In this document: piece after piece, positions 54,281 to 61,384 of the stretch | Layout: each line of letters begins with the position of its first letter | Position numbering within the stretch: position 1 is the stretch's first letter | Assembly: GCF_002312805.1 (NCBI RefSeq) | Contig: NZ_NMUA01000011.1 | Span: 90,814 to 154,813, forward strand | Origin: Sphingobium sp. D43FB | Lineage (GTDB): Bacteria; Pseudomonadota; Alphaproteobacteria; Sphingomonadales; Sphingomonadaceae | Direction: 5' to 3' | Length of the DNA: 64,000 nucleotides | The notes under the pieces: generated by a model | What the model was told of the DNA's origin: nothing | The model's input: the letters and a program-made list of their open reading frames with translations, nothing else | Databases searched by the model: none | Translations under genes and position numbers: made by a program

Positions 54281-54778
54281 ATGGACCCGAATCTCACCCC
54301 TCCGTGGCGACAAGGCTGGGAGCCAGCGCCACCCCCGGAGCCGAAGCCGACGCCAGGACCGCCGGGGAACCCCAAATGGGTAAAGGGCATGAAAAGTCCC
54401 AACCCGGCGGGCCGTCCCCCCGGTAGCACCGCCCAATCCAAGCTGGTCCAACGCATGTTGGAGAACGCGGACGGGATTTTGGACGTAATCATTGAGAAGG
54501 CGCTTGCTGGCGACAGCAACAGCGCCAGTTTGATTCTCAGCCGTGTCACCCCCTCGCTCAAGGCTGTGGCGCGCCCGGTCGAATTTGATTTTGACCCGGA
54601 GGCACCTGTTTCCCGTCAGGTGGAAATGGTGATCGCGGCAATCGCGGATGGAAGCGTCCCGGCTGACATTGGCAGGCAGGTCATCGACGCCATCTCAAAT
54701 CTCGGCTCGATGCGAATGCAAGAAGACCTTGAGGCCCGGATTGCGGTGTTGGAGGCGGCGAGCGGTGCCAGAGCGTAA
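54281..54778 (+). CDS. DUF5681-type protein (165 aa)
   Basis: A proline-rich N-terminus (PPPEPKPTPGPPG) leads into the DUF5681 signature GNPKWVKGMKSPNPAGRP, followed by a helical domain (QRMLENADGILDVIIEKALAG) and a C-terminal coiled region ending LEASGARA-like. DUF5681 proteins are encoded in phages and islands, often next to terminase genes, which suggests a DNA-packaging link. A second protein of this island (55418-55837) carries the same signature. Function unproven. Confidence 0.75.
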   Translation: MDPNLTPPWRQGWEPAPPPEPKPTPGPPGNPKWVKGMKSPNPAGRPPGSTAQSKLVQRMLENADGILDVIIEKALAGDSNSASLILSRVTPSLKAVARPVEFDFDPEAPVSRQVEMVIAAIADGSVPADIGRQVIDAISNLGSMRMQEDLEARIAVLEAASGARA

Positions 54779-54858
54779 ACTGCAATTATTTGCACTTCGG
54801 TTGGAAAAGGCGGCGATGCGAACGACCCGCCCGACCAATCCCATTGTGGGGGCACGGC

Positions 54859-55209
54859 ATGACGACGAAGCACTTGAAAGCTGACATATCGCTGGCGGAG
54901 CGCCGCCGCATGGAGCGGGACCAGTGGGCGAAGATTCGCGCTGCACTAGCACCCCGTCACTTCGCTGCGATGGAGGAGGAGCAGGCAATCACTGCCTTCT
55001 GGTTCGCCCATGCCCTTGAAGCTGGACCGCGCATCCGCGCAATTCTGGCGAGCATGGGTTGCGATCCGGTATCGGTGTCTGTCCCCGTGGTCGCTGCGGA
55101 GCCTGACCCCGTCGCGCCCGTGCCCGTGTCCGTGCCTGAACCGCTGCCCGTCCGTGCTGGTGCGCCGGACCTGCCCTTTGATCTGCGCCAGCGCTTCGGA
55201 CTGCAATAA
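54859..55209 (+). CDS. Island 1 protein with Pro/Val repeat tail (116 aa)
   Basis: A 116-residue protein: an N-terminal basic helical region (LAERRRMERDQWAKIRAALA), then a low-complexity Pro/Val repeat (SVSVPVVAAEPDPVAPVPVS), then PFDLRQRFGLQ. The start at 54859 fits a GGGGGC site; the frame remains open to 54790. It overlaps no neighbour and lies 4 bp before the next gene. Function unknown. Confidence 0.6.
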   Translation: MTTKHLKADISLAERRRMERDQWAKIRAALAPRHFAAMEEEQAITAFWFAHALEAGPRIRAILASMGCDPVSVSVPVVAAEPDPVAPVPVSVPEPLPVRAGAPDLPFDLRQRFGLQ

Positions 55210-55212
55210 CCA

Positions 55213-55428
55213 GTGGCGGGCATCCGGGCATTGCAGAAGCGGATGGCGCGGTTGGAGGATGCAGGGAAGCCGAAGCCGTCGCTTATCTCGCTTTGGTATG
55301 GTTCGTTTGACGCTTGGGTAGAGCGCGAGGTGTTGCCGGGGGTGGAGAGCGGAGCGCTTGCCGCTGACGACATGGTTGAGGTGGTCGCTGCCCTTCGCAG
55401 TTGGGAGGGTGTTGCATATGCCCGCTGA
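55213..55428 (+). CDS. Small island 1 protein, GTG start (71 aa)
   Basis: A 71-residue protein starting at a GTG (VAGIRALQKRMARLEDAGKP), with the segment SLWYGSFDAWVEREVLPGV. It overlaps the next gene by 11 bp, which suggests translational coupling. Related small proteins of this kind precede DUF5681-type genes in phage-like modules, but the family is not identified here. Confidence 0.55.
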   Translation: MAGIRALQKRMARLEDAGKPKPSLISLWYGSFDAWVEREVLPGVESGALAADDMVEVVAALRSWEGVAYAR

Positions 55429-55837
55429 CGGTGCGCCCGCGTGGCTACTAGCGTGGCAGGAGCAGCAGCGTCAGCCCCGGCCTGCGCCACCTGCTCCATC
55501 TGCGCCTGCACCAAAGCGCCCTGCTGGCAATCCAAACTGGCGTAAGGGGATGAACAGCCCGAACCCGGCAGGTCGTCCGCGCGATCCCCTAGTGGCGCTC
55601 CGCATGAAGGGACAAGCTGCCGCCATTGGCATCATCGAGCCGGAGCCTTGGCCGTTTGACGGGTGCGTGCGCCGGGAGCCGGTTACGGATGTGGATATTC
55701 CCGACCGTGTGGTCAGAAAAGTGGGCTGGCATCGCTGCCTCAAGTGCCGCCGCCCATTTTTCTCAGAGGACGTTCTGCGCTTGCGGCTGTGCAGCGGCGC
55801 ACAAGGATGCAGGGGAGACGAGGACAGATTCAGATAG
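55418..55837 (+). CDS. DUF5681-like protein with C-terminal zinc ribbon (139 aa)
   Basis: A Pro/Ala/Gln-rich start is followed by the DUF5681 signature GNPNWRKGMNSPNPAGRP at about residues 41-58, and then a C-terminal four-Cys ribbon CLKCRRPFF...CSGAQGC (spacing C-x2-C-x15-C-x5-C) at about 112-136. A packaging-type motif joined to a zinc ribbon is unusual. A GGGAGG site lies 9-10 nt before the ATG. It is the last gene of the island's small-gene cluster. Confidence 0.65.
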   Translation: MPADGAPAWLLAWQEQQRQPRPAPPAPSAPAPKRPAGNPNWRKGMNSPNPAGRPRDPLVALRMKGQAAAIGIIEPEPWPFDGCVRREPVTDVDIPDRVVRKVGWHRCLKCRRPFFSEDVLRLRLCSGAQGCRGDEDRFR

Positions 55838-55943
55838 CGCGGCGGTTCCATTTTGACGCCGCGCCGGGGTTAAGGACACCGACCCCCGAGCCATAACATC
55901 GGGTCCAGCAGCGGGGACGGGTTCTTCTCCCGCCTGACGCTGC

Positions 55944-55975
55944 CAGCACCCTGCGCCTTCGGGCGTGGGGTGCTG
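55944..55975 (+). terminator. Strong hairpin after the small-gene cluster
   Basis: CAGCACCCTGCGCC (55944-55957) pairs with GGCGTGGGGTGCTG (55962-55975), a 14-bp stem with two wobble pairs around a TTCG tetraloop. It lies about 105 bp after the last DUF5681 gene and no U-run follows. It is a candidate factor-dependent end or stabilizing structure for the cluster transcript. Confidence 0.5.
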
Positions 55976-56071
55976 CTATGAGTGGGGCGTCCGCTGCCAA
56001 GGCAAGTTGACTCGCGGGGCGCAACCTTTCAACTATTGTGAGTTAAGCGGCGTGGTCAGGGGGGAGTTTGG

Positions 56072-56416
56072 TTGACACATTCGAAAGTAAGGTTGGTGCT
56101 GCCAATGACGCTTCTGGCTTCGCTCGCGGCATGTGGTTCATCTCCATCGGAGGAGCGCGCGCCTGATGCGGTCGATGACGCCTATCGTGTTTGCTCAGCG
56201 ATGACGGCCACAAACCTAGTCAGTAAGTGCGACGTTAGCGGTTGGAATTCGTCTGTGGACGTTCGGATCGATACCAATGCACGGGAAGCAATTGAGATGT
56301 GCAAGTCCTCAGTCGCGCTCGTTTCGCAGTATACTCCGAGGCTTTCGGGGCGCTGGAAGTTACGGATTTTTTCGCCCTTTAGTGGCGAAAACGTGCTTGC
56401 TGAGTGCCCATTCTAG
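56072..56416 (+). CDS. Small lipoprotein of island 1 (TTG start)
   Basis: A 114-residue frame starting at TTG with a GGGGGGAG site. Signal peptide with lipobox LASLAAC (Cys21). The mature part has CSAMTATNLVSKC and EMCKSSV, four Cys in all counting the one near the end. This is the only exported product of island 1. An ATG at 56105 in the same frame would start inside the signal peptide. Function unknown. Confidence 0.6.
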   Translation: MTHSKVRLVLPMTLLASLAACGSSPSEERAPDAVDDAYRVCSAMTATNLVSKCDVSGWNSSVDVRIDTNAREAIEMCKSSVALVSQYTPRLSGRWKLRIFSPFSGENVLAECPF

Positions 56417-56648
56417 GCGAAGGGACGCCAGTGCCTTAGTGTCCACAATAGCGGTCTTAGGCGATCATAGTAAGATTCTGGTGCTGGACGCTGGTAGCGC
56501 CCCCGGGCGTGAGGTGCTGCGATGAAGGGGGAATCGCGAGAAGTCGCAGGCTGTCGGCGGCGCTGTTAGACATGTGCTAGACGACGCTAATTGGTGTCGC
56601 TGCTAGATGCAGCGACGCTTACTTAACCCATTGCTTTTGCTGGTAATT
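56417..56648. other. Right-end noncoding stretch of island 1
   Basis: No convincing gene. It contains a partial copy of the hairpin-region sequence (GGGCGTGAGGTGCTGCGATG, near 56503), similar to GGGCGTGGGGTGCTGCTATG at 55961, suggesting a duplicated end segment. It then becomes AT-richer towards the tRNA-Pro repeat. Confidence 0.4.
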
Positions 56649-56694
56649 TTGGTCGGGACGAGAGGATTCGAACCTCCGACCCCCACACCCCCAG
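56649..56694 (-). other. att core: 46-bp tRNA-Pro 3'-half repeat (copy 2)
   Basis: Identical to 48386-48431 over 46 bp. Again only the 3' half of the tRNA is present: the bases to the right (CCCGATTAAACGCGCCCAG) do not complete a cloverleaf. It is both the right end of island 1 and the left end of a second element, whose integrase gene begins 190 bp further on. The intact tRNA-Pro or a third copy should occur beyond 64000. Confidence 0.88.
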
Positions 56695-56794
56695 CCCGAT
56701 TAAACGCGCCCAGAGCGCCTCCTATAAGTAAATGTAAATATGCATTTTTCTTAGAAACACCGTAGTTTTTCGGGAATGAGTAGCTTGCGCTGAT

Positions 56795-56842
56795 GGTGCA
56801 AATGTTCCTATTATGTTCATGCTCGTTCCACGGATTTGCACC
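56795..56842. promoter_or_regulatory. Inverted repeat upstream of the second integrase
   Basis: GGTGCAAAT (56795-56803) pairs with ATTTGCACC (56834-56842), separated by 30 nt, with a second GTGCACCACC following. Together with the adjacent core repeat it could be an arm-type integrase or excisionase binding site, or an operator controlling int. Confidence 0.45.
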
Positions 56843-56883
56843 ACCAGTGCACCACCGGGGATTTTGGATCGAAGGACCTGATT

Positions 56884-58098
56884 ATGCGCGTCGCACTCAC
56901 CCGTGACTTCGTAAAGAAGATCGCCGTCACCGGGAAGCAGATCGATTATCGTGACACCCGACTGAAGGGCCTGGTACTCAGAGTCACGCCAAGCGGAGTA
57001 AAGTCTTGGTACTGCGAGTACGCCCGCGGAAAGCGGATTTGGCTCGGGCGCGCGGATGCAGTTGGATACTCCGAAGCCAATGATGCTGCGCAAGCGATAA
57101 TGTCCGACTTCTATCGAGGCATCGATCCCGCCGAGGCCCGGAAACCGCCAATCGAGGTTCCGACGCTCGAAGCCTTTCTCGATGGTGATTACGCGACATG
57201 GGCTCGCGCAAATCAACGCGCTCACGTGCAGAACCTCGCGCGGCTCAAGACCGCATTCAAGGGACTGCTCAGCCGAAAGCTGGACGCTGTCACGGCGCTC
57301 GACATTGAGCGGTGGCGCGGCGGGCAAGTGGAGCGGGGCCTTAGCCACGAAACGATCAATCGTGACATCTCATCGATCAAGGCTTGCCTTAACCGCGCAG
57401 TCGATTGGGAAGTGCTCGATCGGAATCCGCTGGAGAAAGTGAAAAAGGCTCGGACGGATGACCGCATAAAGGTGCGATATCTGACTGAGGTAGAGGAAAA
57501 CCGCCTGCGCACTGCGTTGGATGCCAGGGAAGAGCGGCGCAGGTCTGAGCGTGATTCCGCCAATGCTTGGCGCAAGTCGCGGGAGCACGAACTCCTGCCG
57601 GATCTTCGTGACGTAGCATTCACAGACCATCTGAAACCGCTGGTCCTCCTGTCGATCAATACAGGTGCCAGACGCGGTGAGCTGTTTGATCTGTGCTGGG
57701 AAAACGTCGACATCGACAGGCGCATTTTGACAGTGAGCGGGGCGACCGCAAAATCGAAGCGGACCCGCCACATCCCACTGAATAGAGAGGCGACGGTCGT
57801 GCTCGCATCATGGCGCAAACAGACGGGGAGGCGTGAAGGCCTGCTGTTCGTCAATGACGACGGGAACCGCTTCGATCGGGTCAACACATCCTGGCGCCGG
57901 CTCCTAAAAAACGCGGCCATCACCGACTTCCGCTGGCACGACATGCGGCACCACTTTGCGTCGAAGCTGGTGATGGGAGGTGTCGATCTCAACACGGTTC
58001 GCGAACTCCTTGGCCACAGCGACTACTCCATGACCCTTCGATATGCCCACCTTGCGCCTGAGCATAAGCTTAAGGCCGTGGAGGTACTCGATCGCTAG
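56884..58098 (+). CDS. int: Tyrosine integrase of island 2
   Basis: A 404-residue tyrosine recombinase with an Arm-binding N-domain (RDTRLKGLVLRVTPSGVKSW). Catalytic residues are Arg263 (TGARRGEL), His352 and Arg355 (HDMRHHF), His378 (LGHSD) and Tyr387 (RYAHL). It starts 190 bp to the right of the second core repeat; GAAGGA lies 8 nt before the ATG. It differs from the island 1 integrase in sequence, yet both reside at tRNA-Pro repeats. Twenty-six bases after its stop comes the IS256-family element. Confidence 0.93.
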   Translation: MRVALTRDFVKKIAVTGKQIDYRDTRLKGLVLRVTPSGVKSWYCEYARGKRIWLGRADAVGYSEANDAAQAIMSDFYRGIDPAEARKPPIEVPTLEAFLDGDYATWARANQRAHVQNLARLKTAFKGLLSRKLDAVTALDIERWRGGQVERGLSHETINRDISSIKACLNRAVDWEVLDRNPLEKVKKARTDDRIKVRYLTEVEENRLRTALDAREERRRSERDSANAWRKSREHELLPDLRDVAFTDHLKPLVLLSINTGARRGELFDLCWENVDIDRRILTVSGATAKSKRTRHIPLNREATVVLASWRKQTGRREGLLFVNDDGNRFDRVNTSWRRLLKNAAITDFRWHDMRHHFASKLVMGGVDLNTVRELLGHSDYSMTLRYAHLAPEHKLKAVEVLDR

Positions 58099-58116
58099 TC
58101 GAGCTCTTGTTGTGAA

Positions 58117-59503
58117 TCTGAGGGGATGATGTCCCAGGGCGTGGTGTAGCTGGGTGTTGAGGTGGTCACCGTGATTTCCGGATAGGTTTGGGTTGGAAGA
58201 CTCGAACCTGATGGAAGGAACCACGATGACCGATCCCATGATGCACCTGCGCTTGCTGGTCGAGAAGACCCCGGACGCCGATATTTTGCGCGACATGATC
58301 TCGTTTGCCGCCGAGCGGTTGATGGAGATGGAGGTCGGCGGCCTGACCGGTGCGGCATACGGCGAGAAGTCACCCGCCCGGCTCGTCCAGCGCAATGGCC
58401 ACCGTGAGCGTGACTGGCAGACCCGGGCCGGGACCGTCGAGCTGCGTATCCCGAAGCTACGCAAGGGAAGCTACTTCCCCGGCTTCCTCGAGCCGCGCCG
58501 GATGGCCGAGAAGGCACTGACCGCGGTGATCCAGGAGGCCTATATCCAGGGCATCTCGACGCGCTCGGTCGACGATCTGGTCAAGGCGCTGGGCATGGAC
58601 GGCATCTCCAAGAGCCAGGTCAGCCGTCTGTGCGAAGATATCGACGAGCGCGTTCATGCCTTCCTCGACCGGCCGATCGAGGGCGACTGGCCCTATCTGT
58701 GGATCGACGCCACCTATGTGAAGGTCCGCCAGAACGGCCGGATCGTCTCGGTCGCGGTGATCGTTGCGGTCGGCGTCAACAGCGATGGCCGCCGCGAGGT
58801 GCTCGGCATGGATATCGGCCCCTCGGAAGCCGAACCCTTCTGGACCGCCTTCCTGCGCAAGCTTGCCCGGCGGGGACTGCGGGGTGTGAAGCTGGTCATC
58901 TCGGACGCCCATGAAGGCATCAAGGCCGCCGTCTCCAAGCTGCTGTGCGCGACATGGCAGCGCTGCCGCGTCCACTTCATGCGCAACATCCTCGCCCATG
59001 CCGGCAAGAGCGGCAGGCGGGTCGTCTCGGCCTTTATCGGCACGGCCTTCGCGCAGGAGACCGCCGAAGCGGCCAGCCAGCAGTGGCGCGCCGTCGCCGA
59101 CCAGATGCGGCCCAAGCTCCCCAAGCTCGCCGCGCTGATGGACGATGCCGAGCCCGACGTGCTGGCTTACATGACCTTCCCCAGGGAGCACCGTGCCAAA
59201 CTCCACAGCACCAATCCCATCGAGCGCCTCAATGGCGAGATCAAGCGCCGGACCGACGTCGTCGGCATCTTCCCCAACGAAGCGGCCATCACCAGACTCG
59301 TCGGCGCCATCCTCATGGAACAAAGCGACGAATGGGCCGTCCAGCGGGCTCGCTACATGACGCTTGAAACCATGGCCCCGCTCAGCGATAATCCCATCAT
59401 CATGCTCTCGGCAGTGCCCGGAACATGACCGGCTCACACTGACGCCGGAATAAGCGGGGACCGACCCCAGCTACACCACGCCCTGGGACATCATCTCTGA
59501 GGG
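58117..59503. mobile_element. IS256-family insertion sequence with 8-bp target duplication
   Basis: A complete element occupies 58125-59495 (1371 bp). Its ends are perfect 30-bp inverted repeats (58125-58154 and 59466-59495, beginning GATGATGTCCCAGGGCGTGG). The flanks carry an identical 8-bp duplication TCTGAGGG (58117-58124 and 59496-59503). Length, terminal repeat and 8-bp target duplication all match the IS256 family. Intact ends and duplication point to a relatively recent insertion between the island 2 integrase and the transglycosylase gene. Confidence 0.95.
58193..59428 (+). CDS. IS256-family transposase
   Basis: A 411-residue DDE transposase of the IS256/MULE-like group. Motifs are [38 protein letters not shown], the first Asp in [11 protein letters not shown], the second in [12 protein letters not shown] and the Glu in [14 protein letters not shown]. 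The frame is intact and full length, so the element is likely active. It is preceded by 38 nt after the left inverted repeat. Confidence 0.95.
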   Translation: MEDSNLMEGTTMTDPMMHLRLLVEKTPDADILRDMISFAAERLMEMEVGGLTGAAYGEKSPARLVQRNGHRERDWQTRAGTVELRIPKLRKGSYFPGFLEPRRMAEKALTAVIQEAYIQGISTRSVDDLVKALGMDGISKSQVSRLCEDIDERVHAFLDRPIEGDWPYLWIDATYVKVRQNGRIVSVAVIVAVGVNSDGRREVLGMDIGPSEAEPFWTAFLRKLARRGLRGVKLVISDAHEGIKAAVSKLLCATWQRCRVHFMRNILAHAGKSGRRVVSAFIGTAFAQETAEAASQQWRAVADQMRPKLPKLAALMDDAEPDVLAYMTFPREHRAKLHSTNPIERLNGEIKRRTDVVGIFPNEAAITRLVGAILMEQSDEWAVQRARYMTLETMAPLSDNPIIMLSAVPGT

Positions 59504-59642
59504 TCGGACGATCGAATCGTTCCGGGCGCACGATTATCTCAAGGAGTTAGGTTGGCGAGAGGTTAGGGCCTCAAGCTTCAGGTAGCATCCTAGGTAGCTT
59601 TTGAGGCTGTTCCCTCTCGCGACGCATGGGAAGCTTTAATGT
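59504..59642 (+). other. Possible gene remnant to the right of the IS
   Basis: After the target duplication a short open stretch reads GRTIESFRAHDYLKELGWRE and ends at a TAG near 59587. If the IS and one duplication copy are removed it is in the same frame as the integrase, but beyond that gene's stop codon. It may be the tail of an older gene. No start codon is present, so it is not called as a gene. Confidence 0.3.
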
Positions 59643-60290
59643 TCAGAATTGCCAATGCCGCATGACATTTCGCACATAGGTGGGGGTCTCGCCATTAAGC
59701 GGAATCCCCCCAGCACGTTCGACTGCACCGGGGCCTGCGTTGTAAGCAGCGAGAGCCAGATGCACCACTCCGAACTTGTCGAGCATCTGCCGCAAGTAGC
59801 GCGCGGCTCCTGATATGTTCGCAATCGGATCGAAACGGTTAGCCACACCCAGATCGCGCGCTGTGCCGGGCATCAGTTGGCCAAGACCCGCTGCACCAGC
59901 CTTGCTTACTGCAAGGGGATTATATCGGGATTCGGTCCAGACGAGGGCATCGAGCAACCCGGTTGGAAGGGAGTATCGATTCTCTGCGGCGTAAACGTGC
60001 CGCAGGTAGGTGGCCCTGCGAAACCCCGATGGAGCAGGCGTCGCGGATCGTGTTTTCGGTGGTTGGAAGGGGGCGTTGCCTGACGCAACGGCGGGTCGGG
60101 CAGGTTCACGGCCAGTTGCCGCCGCCGCCCAGACCCCATGGGTGACAAGTTGGAACCCGCTGGCATTCTCATCGACTCGATAACCACCGGGCAAGGGTGG
60201 TTCTGGTGCAGGCACTTCTTGCGCCAGCCCTATGGAAGCAAAGGACACACTCGCTGCGATCAACGCAGCCGCTAAAGGTTTTCTGGTCAC
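59643..60290 (-). CDS. Lytic transglycosylase (SLT/VirB1-like)
   Basis: A 215-residue exported murein transglycosylase that would open peptidoglycan for a conjugation channel. It has a signal peptide ([20 protein letters not shown]), a linker, and the SLT domain with catalytic Glu in [26 protein letters not shown] and [17 protein letters not shown]. The start is a GTG at 60290 with an AAGGA site; an ATG at 60317 is an alternative. It faces away from the toprim gene. Its location on an integrase-bearing island supports a conjugative role. Confidence 0.83.
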   Translation of the reverse strand: MTRKPLAAALIAASVSFASIGLAQEVPAPEPPLPGGYRVDENASGFQLVTHGVWAAAATGREPARPAVASGNAPFQPPKTRSATPAPSGFRRATYLRHVYAAENRYSLPTGLLDALVWTESRYNPLAVSKAGAAGLGQLMPGTARDLGVANRFDPIANISGAARYLRQMLDKFGVVHLALAAYNAGPGAVERAGGIPLNGETPTYVRNVMRHWQF

Positions 60291-60415
60291 AGGCGATTCC
60301 TTCTCTAGCCGAATCATCTGAGAACATATAAAGAACATGTGTTGTAGGAAAACGCATTGTAATGGGCGCAGAGCGGAGGCTGCGCGGTGGAGGCATGTTG
60401 GACTGGAGATAGCCC

Positions 60416-61312
60416 ATGCCCCGTACCCGAATGCCGGAACGCCTGGAAAAGCGTGCCCGAGAAATCGTTGAAGCCCTTGATGGCACCTGGTCGCGGTCAC
60501 GCGGAATGTGCTGTTGTCCTGCACATGATGATCGCACGCCGTCGCTCAGCGTCACCATCGGCGTTCGCGCGATCCTGTTCCACTGCTTTGCCGGATGCTC
60601 GAACGAGGCGGTCCTGGCGAGCCTGGACCGGATTGGCGTCAAAGCAGCCGAACTCTTCGACGGGAGAGGGGAGCCGATTGCGCCGCTGACCCGAGATGAC
60701 GTCGTCAACCAGAACGCCCTCAGACTTTGGCGGGCGGCCTCGGCCTTGTCGGACAGCCCGGCACAGACCTATCTTTCGGGCCGCCAGATCAGGATGTTCT
60801 CGCCAGACCTGCGCTACCACGCTCGAACACCGCTTGGTCCCAAGGGAGCAGTCCGGTTCATCCCTGCCATGCTCGCCGCTGTTCGCAACGATGAGGGCAT
60901 ACTCGCGCTTCACCGCACATTCCTTGAGCCGAAGACTTCCCGGCTTGCGCGTTTCGATGGCCCAAAGCGCGCCCTGGGTAGTCTTGGTTCCGGGGCTGTC
61001 CGGTTAGCCATGCCGCGCGGCGGCAGGCTCGGGCTAGCCGAGGGCATTGAAAGCGCGCTTTCAGCCCAGCAGCTCTTTGGGATCCCGTGTTGGGCGACAC
61101 TCGGCAATGAGCGGTTTGGCCTGGTGACCATTCCTGAAAGCGTGCGCGAACTCCACCTGTTCATCGATCACGATGCCGGCGGCAACCTCGCCGAAGAGCG
61201 CGCCCGCGAGGCTTATCAATGTGAGGGGCGCCGGATCGTGCCGAGGCGCCCCGGGAAGGAAGGCGATGACTGGAACGATGTTCTGACGGCGCGAGCCATG
61301 GCGGGTGCCTGA
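60416..61312 (+). CDS. Toprim-domain (DUF7146-like) primase-type protein
   Basis: A 298-residue protein with an N-terminal zinc-finger segment ([15 protein letters not shown] and CFAGCS, residues about 32-62) and a C-terminal Toprim domain with [13 protein letters not shown] (about 207) and the acidic pair in LFIDHDAGG (about 249). Proteins of this type are found on alphaproteobacterial plasmids and ICEs next to the strawberry-notch helicase gene, as here (72 bp upstream). They probably act in primer synthesis during transfer or replication. Confidence 0.85.
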   Translation: MPRTRMPERLEKRAREIVEALDGTWSRSRGMCCCPAHDDRTPSLSVTIGVRAILFHCFAGCSNEAVLASLDRIGVKAAELFDGRGEPIAPLTRDDVVNQNALRLWRAASALSDSPAQTYLSGRQIRMFSPDLRYHARTPLGPKGAVRFIPAMLAAVRNDEGILALHRTFLEPKTSRLARFDGPKRALGSLGSGAVRLAMPRGGRLGLAEGIESALSAQQLFGIPCWATLGNERFGLVTIPESVRELHLFIDHDAGGNLAEERAREAYQCEGRRIVPRRPGKEGDDWNDVLTARAMAGA

Positions 61313-61384
61313 GCAGGTCCAGAGGAGAGTGGGCTTTGGGGCTTTTGAGGCCTGCAAACGGATTGGGTCTCGTCAGGAGGTCCT

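Noticed and set aside
48432..56648. Anti-phage defence or toxin-antitoxin system in island 1
   Set aside because: I looked for nuclease, toxin, reverse transcriptase, NTPase-effector and methyltransferase motifs among the unknown proteins and saw none beyond the replication ATPase. A defence role remains possible for the unknown genes but is not supported by sequence.
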